Below, in pieces: positions 6,579 to 11,251 of a DNA stretch of 11,251 nt. The notes beneath the pieces were generated by a model. That model searched no databases, was not told where the DNA came from, and worked only from the letters and a program-made list of their open reading frames with translations. The stretch spans positions 157,526 through 168,776 of the forward strand of contig DAAI01000058.1 of the NCBI GenBank assembly GCA_001701105.1. The letters run 5' to 3'. The stretch comes from Bacteroidales bacterium GP1 (GTDB lineage Bacteria > Bacteroidota > Bacteroidia > Bacteroidales > Muribaculaceae). Each line of letters begins with the position of its first letter. Within the stretch, counting starts at the first letter, position 1. Position numbers and translations under genes: made by a program.

Positions 6579-8783
6579 TTATTTATGCACAATGCGATCA
6601 TGCAATTCAGCCAGTTTCCCGGAATTCCATCTGTCGGTGGTGCCTACGAGATAACCCGTGATTCTTTGTATCGTTTCAAATCTTGCACCACATTTCGGAC
6701 AATGGGACTGCTCTTTCTCCGCATTTTCATATCCGCAAACTGGACAATGATTACGATTATGATTCACCGAACCATACCCTATATTATACTTATCCATAAG
6801 ATCCACTATCTGCATAATGGATTCTTCATTGTGAGTAGCATCTCCATCGATTTCTACATAGAAGATATGTCCACCCCCGGTTAGTTCATGATAGGGTGCT
6901 TCAATTTTTGCTTTGTGTCTTGGAGAACAATGATAATATACGGGTATGTGATTGGAATTGGTATAATAATCTTTATCCGTAATTCCCGGAATCTCTCCAA
7001 AGGTTTCGCGGTCGCGTTTTGTGAAACGTCCGGCCAAACCTTCCGCTGGAGTTGCCAATATGGAATAATTATGGCGATATCGTTCAGAGAATTCATTGGC
7101 CCGGCTACGCATGTGGCGTATTATTCGAAGTCCTAATGCCTGAGCCTCATCACTTTCTCCATGATGCTTCCCTACGAGTGCTATTAGTGTCTCTGCGAGC
7201 CCTATGAATCCTATCCCTAAAGTGCCTTGATTAATGACACTCTCTATCGTATCATTAGATCGCAATCCTTCGGACCCGTTCCAGAGAACGCTCATCACAA
7301 GCGGAAACTGCTTTGCATAGGCTGTTTTTTGAAACTGGAACCGCTCATCAAGCTGTCGGGCTGTGAGTTCAAGGATTTCATCTAAGCGCTCGAAGAATCT
7401 ATCAATGCGGCTTTCTGAATCCCTGATACCTGACTGCTCAAGAGCTATGCGTACCAAGTTGATGGTGGTAAACGACAGATTTCCTCTCCCTATGGATGTC
7501 TTTGGTCCAAATCGGTTTTCATAAACTCTCGTTCTGCATCCCATGGTTGCCACTTCATGGAGGTATCGCTTCGGATCATCTTCTTTCCAGGCATCATCTT
7601 GATTGAATGTTGCATCAAGATTAAGAAAATTCGGGAAGAAGCGCCTGGCTGTTACTTTGCAGGCCAGTTCATATAGATCATAGTTCCTATCGCCGGGAAG
7701 ATAGCTTACTCCTCTTTTTTTCTTCCATATCTGAATCGGGAATATGGCCGTGGCGCCATTGCCCACTCCTTCATATGTGGAATTGAGAATCTCACGGATA
7801 ATGCACCTCCCTTCGGCTGAGGTGTCTGTGCCATAATTAATCGAAGAAAATACTACCTGGTTGCCCCCTCTGGAATGGATGGTGTTCATATTATGGATAA
7901 AGGCCTCCATCGACTGATGAACACGATCTACCGTCTTATTGATTGCGTGTTGTAGAAGGCGATCTTCTTCCTCTAATCCATCAAGAGGCTGTTTTATATA
8001 ATCCTTTATTTCATATTCATAAAGGTTATTTAGTTCTTTCCCGGTAAGAGCTTCCAATGTCTTTATTTCCTCAATATAGGATTTTTTCACAAACGGAGCG
8101 AGATAAAAGTCGAAAGCGGGAATGGCTTGTCCTCCGTGCATTTCATTCTGCGCAGTCTCAAGCGAGATACAGGCTATCACGGATGCAGTCTCGATCCTTT
8201 TTGCCGGCCTTGATTCCCCGTGTCCGGCTATAAAGCCTTTTTCTAAAATGCGGTCGAGCGGATGCTGCACGCAAGTTAAACTTTTTGTAGGATAATAATC
8301 CTTGTCATGGATATGAATCAGATTGTTCTTAACGGCATTCTTAACATCCGGCGTGAGAAGATAATCATCCACAAAGGGCTTAGTACTTTCCGATGCGAAT
8401 TTCATCATCATCCCTGCCGGAGAGTCGGTATTCATATTGGCATTTTCCCGGGTGATGTCATTGTTTTTGGCCTCGATGATTTCCAAAAACATATCCCTTG
8501 TCTTTGCACGCCGGGCTATGGAACGCTTATCACGATAAGCGATATATTTCTTGGCCACATCCTTCCGCGCCGATTTCATCAATTCTATTTCGACTCGGTC
8601 TTGGATTTCCTCCACCGTCATTCGCTCGTTTCCGGTCACTCCGATTCGATCGGTGATCTTTTGAATCAGAGATTCATCCTCTCCTTCATCGGTAGTAAGC
8701 ATCGCCTTCCGGATCGCCGCCTTTATTTTTTCTTCATTATAACCGACTACCCGGCCATCTCTCTTCTCTACGAGCTGAATCAT
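6579..8783 (-). CDS. nrdD: Anaerobic (class III) ribonucleoside-triphosphate reductase NrdD
   Basis: NrdD reduces ribonucleoside triphosphates to deoxyribonucleotides with a glycyl radical, giving dNTPs without oxygen. The 734-residue protein has an N-terminal ATP-cone (about 1-92, starting VEKRDGRVVGYNEEKI) for allosteric activity control, the large ten-stranded barrel with candidate active-site cysteines C171 (SLTCVQHP) and C416 (GCRTRV), a zinc site made by C680, C683, C695 and C698, and the C-terminal glycyl radical loop RITGY with the radical glycine at G710. The length is close to the E. coli enzyme. It is the first gene of the nrdD-nrdG-FAD oxidoreductase-tsaB operon and is preceded by a promoter-like site. 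Whether the electron donor is formate or a thioredoxin-like protein cannot be decided by eye. Confidence 0.97.
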   Translation of the reverse strand: MIQLVEKRDGRVVGYNEEKIKAAIRKAMLTTDEGEDESLIQKITDRIGVTGNERMTVEEIQDRVEIELMKSARKDVAKKYIAYRDKRSIARRAKTRDMFLEIIEAKNNDITRENANMNTDSPAGMMMKFASESTKPFVDDYLLTPDVKNAVKNNLIHIHDKDYYPTKSLTCVQHPLDRILEKGFIAGHGESRPAKRIETASVIACISLETAQNEMHGGQAIPAFDFYLAPFVKKSYIEEIKTLEALTGKELNNLYEYEIKDYIKQPLDGLEEEDRLLQHAINKTVDRVHQSMEAFIHNMNTIHSRGGNQVVFSSINYGTDTSAEGRCIIREILNSTYEGVGNGATAIFPIQIWKKKRGVSYLPGDRNYDLYELACKVTARRFFPNFLNLDATFNQDDAWKEDDPKRYLHEVATMGCRTRVYENRFGPKTSIGRGNLSFTTINLVRIALEQSGIRDSESRIDRFFERLDEILELTARQLDERFQFQKTAYAKQFPLVMSVLWNGSEGLRSNDTIESVINQGTLGIGFIGLAETLIALVGKHHGESDEAQALGLRIIRHMRSRANEFSERYRHNYSILATPAEGLAGRFTKRDRETFGEIPGITDKDYYTNSNHIPVYYHCSPRHKAKIEAPYHELTGGGHIFYVEIDGDATHNEESIMQIVDLMDKYNIGYGSVNHNRNHCPVCGYENAEKEQSHCPKCGARFETIQRITGYLVGTTDRWNSGKLAELHDRIVHK

Positions 8784-8851
8784 ATATTCTTATTATTAAT
8801 TATCGAACCACTGGGATTATGGATCTCATTTGTTCACCCAAAATTTCGATA

Positions 8852-8883
8852 CAAAGTTAATTAATTTATCTCTTTTCGGCAAT
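8852..8883 (-). promoter_or_regulatory. Promoter of the nrdD-nrdG-FAD oxidoreductase-tsaB operon
   Basis: The minus strand reads ATTG (8880-8883), 20 bases, then TAACTTTG (8852-8859). The -7 box matches TAnnTTTG exactly and the -33 box differs at one position from TTTG. Transcription would start near 8845, about 60 bases before the nrdD ATG. Confidence 0.55.
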
Positions 8884-8924
8884 AGTCAAAAAGATATTTA
8901 GCATGATTGTTTCCGAAAATGGAC

Positions 8925-8940
8925 AACTTTATATAAAGTT
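8925..8940. promoter_or_regulatory. 16-bp perfect palindrome, candidate operator
   Basis: AACTTTATATAAAGTT is its own reverse complement over all 16 bases. It lies about 40 bp upstream of the nrdD -33 box and upstream of the cupin leader, a position that would suit a dimeric regulator acting on one or both divergent genes. The regulator is unknown, and AT-rich DNA makes chance palindromes more likely. Confidence 0.4.
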
Positions 8941-9010
8941 ATATTTTGCAAGTATCATACAATAAGCAATATATAAATATTTTTAGACAACAATCAGAAG
9001 CTGTGCATTT

Positions 9011-9018
9011 TATTTTTG
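9011..9018 (+). promoter_or_regulatory. Candidate -7 box for the cupin gene
   Basis: TATTTTTG matches TAnnTTTG exactly, but no TTTG is present at the normal distance upstream. If used, transcription would start near 9025 and give a leader of about 120 bases containing the hairpins described at 9075-9137. Confidence 0.3.
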
Positions 9019-9074
9019 AACATAATCGTGATTTTAATTTAATTGTCGCTTATCTTTATAGAAAAGTGTTGATG

Positions 9075-9137
9075 AACCTTCGAGGTTGCGAAGCGTTTTA
9101 TAGGTGTAACGCATAGTGCATTACACGACTTATAAAA
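9075..9137 (+). promoter_or_regulatory. Structured leader with competing helices upstream of the cupin gene
   Basis: Several helices can form in this stretch. AACCT (9075-9079) pairs with AGGTT (9083-9087); the overlapping CTTCG (9078-9082) pairs with CGAAG (9089-9093); GCGTT (9093-9097) pairs with AACGC (9108-9112); and a long imperfect inverted repeat pairs 9096-9113 with 9117-9137 around a TAG loop, with TTTTATA/TATAAAA and GTGTAA/TTACAC as its perfect blocks. The pairs share bases, so they exclude each other. The long arm ends 10 bases before the ATG. No T-run follows on either strand, so this is not a standard terminator. It may control translation of the cupin gene, serve as a protein-binding site in DNA, or be the remnant of a small mobile repeat. 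Confidence 0.5.
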
Positions 9138-9147
9138 ATGAAGAATT

Positions 9148-9477
9148 ATGATTAGTACAGAGTATAAATTCGGAGAAGTTCATGTACTCTCCGATCAGAT
9201 CCAGACAGCTTCAGATAAAGTGCATTTTCAGAATATATTAAACAATGCAAACGGAGGCGTGGCCCTTGTCGCGTTTAAAGCCGGTCAAAAGCTTGATGAA
9301 CATGTAGCTCCGGCCGAACTGATGATTCAAGTACTGGAAGGAGAAATCGAATTTACGGTAGTCGATCGTCCACATATACTTAAAGCAGGCGAATTCATGC
9401 TTGTCGGACAGGATGTGCGGCATAGCGTAGTGGCAAAGACCGATTCTAAGATGATGCTTATCAAAATCAAAGCCTAA
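9148..9477 (+). CDS. Small single-domain cupin protein
   Basis: A 109-residue single-domain cupin, a small beta-barrel that usually binds a metal ion. Motif 1 reads GQKLDEHVAPAE (46-57) followed by LEGEIEF, and motif 2 reads GEFMLVGQDVRH (81-92). Candidate metal ligands are H52, E57 and H92; the second His of the usual HxH pair is Ala54, as in a subgroup of small cupins I recall with an H-x-A-P segment. No signal peptide is present. The substrate cannot be predicted: such proteins include sugar isomerases, dioxygenases and ligand sensors. It is transcribed divergently from nrdD, stands alone, and has a structured upstream region. The ATG at 9148 is chosen because the motifs and the beta-strand start follow it at the usual distance. 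Confidence 0.85.
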   Translation: MISTEYKFGEVHVLSDQIQTASDKVHFQNILNNANGGVALVAFKAGQKLDEHVAPAELMIQVLEGEIEFTVVDRPHILKAGEFMLVGQDVRHSVVAKTDSKMMLIKIKA

Positions 9478-9569
9478 TTCTCAATCAAGAATAACTAATT
9501 TACACTTGAAAAAATACCATCTATCAAGAAAAGGGATATTCCAAAATGGAAATTTAGTCCTACATTAAT
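9478..9569. other. Gap between the cupin gene and the insertion sequence
   Basis: This AT-rich stretch of 92 bases holds no gene. A weak inverted repeat (ATTCC, 5 bases, GGAAAT near 9537-9553) is followed by no T-run, so it is a poor terminator candidate. It ends with TTAA, one base before the left inverted repeat of the insertion sequence. Confidence 0.5.
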
Positions 9570-9597
9570 CTATAACTTTCACTGAATTTACGTCATA
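9570..9597 (+). repeat. Left terminal inverted repeat of the insertion sequence
   Basis: It begins CTATAACTTTCA and continues with GAA, TTACGT and ATA blocks that recur in the same order in the right repeat read on the opposite strand. Mismatches to the right copy fall at repeat positions 13, 14, 18 and 25. Confidence 0.88.
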
Positions 9598-9652
9598 CAT
9601 TTGGTGGTTGGCAGATTTATTCTGTCAATCGCCTGATTTTTATACCCATATA

Positions 9653-9684
9653 TTTGGTGATACGGATTATTTGCCGTATATTTG
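9653..9684 (+). promoter_or_regulatory. Consensus Bacteroidota promoter for the transposase gene
   Basis: TTTG (9653-9656), 20 bases, TATATTTG (9677-9684) matches the Bacteroidota promoter pattern exactly. Transcription would start near 9691, only about 24 bases before the ATG at 9715. The element therefore carries its own promoter adapted to this phylum. Confidence 0.8.
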
Positions 9685-9685
9685 C

Positions 9686-9703
9686 ATTACGTTAACACGT
9701 AAT
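9686..9703 (+). repeat. Perfect hairpin at the transposase transcription start
   Basis: ATTACGT (9686-9692), loop TAAC, ACGTAAT (9697-9703) form a perfect 7-bp stem that spans the predicted start site. Its ACGTAAT arm is also found in the right terminal repeat. It may be an operator, a transposase-binding site, or an RNA hairpin that limits translation from outside transcripts. Confidence 0.55.
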
Positions 9704-9714
9704 ATATATTGACT

Positions 9715-11205
9715 ATGGCAAAACCATCCCCACACCCCGAATGGGCAACAAAATACCGCCGTCCCGGCACTGAACTGCGCTGCATCAATGGTAGATACTG
9801 CCTGTATGAATGCCACTGCATTTATGACAAGGAGAAAAAGCGCAATCGCAAAATAACTGGAAAGTATCTCGGATCGATTACCGAGGAAGGAGGGTTCAAG
9901 CCGTCCAGAAAAAGGCAGCTTGAACTCGAAGTTGAACAACTTAAGAAAGGGGAAAAGCTGGTCGTTTCTCAACCTGCGATAGGGCAAGTCAAGGAATATG
10001 GATTGTCATGGCTGATCTCCAACAAGATGGGCGCTGTTACCGAACGTCTGAAGAAGGATTTTCCAAGCGATTACAGTTGTATCCTGTCCCTTGCTTATTG
10101 CAGATTACATTATCAGTCGCCCATGAGGGACGTGCAGTCTGACTTCTCCGCCAGCTATCTCTCGACCGAACTCGGCACCGCGGGATTGGCAGCAAGCCAA
10201 TTGAGTGGATTTCTGTTTGACATCGGGAGCAGGCGTGAGGAGATAGTCAAGTATATGGATTATTTCTGCAGTGGTTCGTCAAACATTATATTTGATGGGA
10301 CCGACATGCTTAGTGCCTCGCGCCTGATGTGTCTTCCGCAGCTTACGAAAACAAAAACCGGGGCATTTGAGAAGGCCGTCAACCTGATGATGGTATTCTC
10401 ATTGGACTACATGCTGCCGGCCTACTTCCGTTTGTTGCCCGGCAATGTAAAGGATGTCAAGGCATTCCGGCTTTGCATGGAGGAATCGGGAGCCGCCAAT
10501 GCCGTGGCTATAATTGACAAGACCTTCCCATCCAAATCCAACCTTGAGTTCCTTGAAGAAGCCAAAATAAAGTACATCGCATCGCTGCGTCGCTCTACGT
10601 CCGGACTCGACTACTCAGCGTTTCATAACCGCAGCAATCGCGGGGCGGACGGCCATTTCAGATATCAAGGCCGGACAATATGGCACAAGGAGCAGAAACT
10701 GGATGGAAGGCGGGTAGTGATTTTCTTTGATGAGGAGCATCGTATTGAGGAAGACCGCGATTACCTGGACCGCGTTGACAGTGGTAAATTCGACAACTAT
10801 ACATTGGAGGGCTATCATGCAAAAACAGAAGTATTTGGAACTATTGCGCTAATTACCAATACTGATAAAACGGCGCAGCAACTTTACGAGGCTTATAAGA
10901 CCAGATGTGAGGTTGAGCAGGCTATAGATGTATTCAAGACAAACCTCGACGCTGACTCGACTTATATGCAAAGTGCCCAATCTCTGGAGGCATATACATT
11001 CATTAATTTCATTGCAATGCAAATGTTCTATATAATCAGAGAAAACCTGCGCGGTCGTGATAAACTGTCAAAATATTCACCGGCGCAGATGATCAAGAAG
11101 CTCAGCCGTGTCCGTACCGTCTATGCTTCCGGTAAATGGAACAGGGCTGAGATGACAAAAAAAGAAACCGACCTCATGGCTGAGATCGGATGGCATATTA
11201 CGTAA
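9715..11205 (+). CDS. DDE transposase, IS4/IS1634-like superfamily
   Basis: A 496-residue RNase H-fold transposase that cuts and joins the element's ends. Numbered from the ATG at 9715, the catalytic triad is read as D194 (IIFDGTD), D268 (AIIDKTF) and E401, the last inside YKTRCEVEQAIDVFK, which fits the IS4-type Y-2-R-3-E-6-K signature (Y394, R397, E401, K408). The segment FRLLPGNVKDVKAF is also typical of this group, as is the N-terminal part with YDKEKKRNRKITGKYLG. A TTG at 9709 could extend the frame by two codons, but the ATG fits better with the promoter start near 9691. There is no frameshift or premature stop. The gene looks richer in G and C than the neighbouring noncoding DNA. Its stop codon lies inside the right terminal repeat. 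Confidence 0.93.
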   Translation: MAKPSPHPEWATKYRRPGTELRCINGRYCLYECHCIYDKEKKRNRKITGKYLGSITEEGGFKPSRKRQLELEVEQLKKGEKLVVSQPAIGQVKEYGLSWLISNKMGAVTERLKKDFPSDYSCILSLAYCRLHYQSPMRDVQSDFSASYLSTELGTAGLAASQLSGFLFDIGSRREEIVKYMDYFCSGSSNIIFDGTDMLSASRLMCLPQLTKTKTGAFEKAVNLMMVFSLDYMLPAYFRLLPGNVKDVKAFRLCMEESGAANAVAIIDKTFPSKSNLEFLEEAKIKYIASLRRSTSGLDYSAFHNRSNRGADGHFRYQGRTIWHKEQKLDGRRVVIFFDEEHRIEEDRDYLDRVDSGKFDNYTLEGYHAKTEVFGTIALITNTDKTAQQLYEAYKTRCEVEQAIDVFKTNLDADSTYMQSAQSLEAYTFINFIAMQMFYIIRENLRGRDKLSKYSPAQMIKKLSRVRTVYASGKWNRAEMTKKETDLMAEIGWHIT

Positions 11206-11223
11206 CTTCGATGAAAGTTATAG
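11196..11223 (-). repeat. Right terminal inverted repeat of the insertion sequence
   Basis: Read on the minus strand it starts CTATAACTTTCA and matches the left repeat at 24 of 28 positions. It contains the transposase stop codon (11203-11205). Beyond it only 28 bases of flanking DNA remain in the window. Confidence 0.88.
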
Positions 11224-11251
11224 TTTAACTTCTCTGTTCGGAATGGATCTC

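Larger units (their letters stand above)
8784..9147. other. Divergent AT-rich intergenic region between nrdD and the cupin gene
   Basis: No coding region is visible in these 364 bases. From left to right the region holds the nrdD leader (about 60 bases), the nrdD promoter, a 16-bp perfect palindrome, a candidate rightward -7 box, and a structured leader of about 70 bases in front of the cupin gene. It is much richer in A and T than the flanking genes. No large known riboswitch class is recognised. Confidence 0.7.
9570..11223 (+). mobile_element. Complete insertion sequence, IS4/IS1634-like DDE superfamily
   Basis: The element is 1654 bp, bounded by imperfect terminal inverted repeats of about 28 bp (24 of 28 positions match) and contains one intact transposase gene reading rightward plus a consensus promoter. 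The right repeat overlaps the last bases of the transposase gene, a compact layout common for insertion sequences. Directly outside each end, after one T, the sequence TTAA occurs (9565-9568 and 11225-11228), which may be a 4-bp target duplication or a chance match in AT-rich DNA; no longer duplication is visible. The family is called from the transposase motifs and not from a database match. The element looks potentially active. Confidence 0.88.

Noticed and set aside
6881..7136. Open frames of 71 and 82 codons on both strands within nrdD
   Set aside because: Both are out of frame with the continuous nrdD reading frame, which has the expected motifs on either side.
8784..8851. Cobalamin or other known riboswitch in the nrdD leader
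   Set aside because: The leader is only about 60 bases, too short for that class, and no conserved box is visible.
8307..8864. A 185-codon open frame on the plus strand opposite the nrdD start region
   Set aside because: It lies antisense to the conserved N-terminal part of nrdD, shows no recognisable domain, and its composition is that of a shadow frame.
8925..8940. NrdR box
   Set aside because: The centre of symmetry and the outer bases do not match the usual NrdR consensus, and no second box at the usual tandem spacing is evident.
9096..9137. Rho-independent terminator
   Set aside because: The stem is strong, but neither side is followed by a T-run in the direction of transcription, and it lies just before a start codon.
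9138..9155. Five-codon leader peptide (MKNYD) overlapping the cupin start
   Set aside because: It is very short, has no regulatory codon run, and a frame of this length arises easily by chance.
1..11251. CRISPR array, phage genes or a defence cluster
   Set aside because: No regularly spaced repeats and no cas, phage structural, restriction or toxin-antitoxin gene were found on either strand.

Overview
The window comes from a member of the Bacteroidota, most likely the Bacteroidales (a Muribaculaceae-like gut commensal is a low-confidence guess). The evidence is direct: several start regions carry the Bacteroidota-type promoter (TTTG, about 20 bp, TAnnTTTG), there are no strong Shine-Dalgarno sequences, and the gene content (DUF4290 next to murA and rimM, MurA with Asp in place of the catalytic Cys, a class III ribonucleotide reductase) is typical of anaerobic Bacteroidales.

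Layout. Everything from position 1 to 8883 reads leftward on the minus strand. At the left edge is the 5' end of a tRNA gene, probably tRNA-Gln, with a perfect promoter just upstream. Next comes a five-gene cluster, in transcription order DUF4290 protein, murA, rimM, a small acidic hypothetical protein and an OmpA-domain protein, with gaps or overlaps of a few bases. A 148-bp gap with a promoter-like -7 box separates it from a second tight operon: nrdD, nrdG, a COG2509-type FAD-dependent oxidoreductase and tsaB. A roughly 360-bp AT-rich divergent intergenic region then holds the nrdD promoter, a 16-bp perfect palindrome and a structured leader for a rightward cupin gene. The right end (9570-11223) is a complete-looking insertion sequence of the IS4/IS1634-like DDE superfamily with 28-bp imperfect terminal inverted repeats, an intact transposase and its own consensus promoter.

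How the genes work together. The nrdDG pair makes dNTPs under anaerobiosis, and tsaB contributes to the t6A modification of ANN-decoding tRNAs; the FAD protein between them has no established role. The murA cluster joins the first committed step of peptidoglycan synthesis, ribosome 30S maturation (RimM) and a periplasmic protein with a peptidoglycan-binding fold, so it looks like a growth and envelope housekeeping operon. The insertion sequence sits downstream of the cupin gene and appears not to have broken any gene visible here.

No CRISPR array, phage module or clearly new multi-gene system is visible. The most interesting items are the structured leader in front of the cupin gene, the palindrome in the nrdD/cupin divergent region, the Asp-type MurA, the uncharacterised flavoprotein inside the nrd-tsaB operon, and the intact insertion sequence whose terminal-repeat motif recurs in its own promoter-proximal hairpin.
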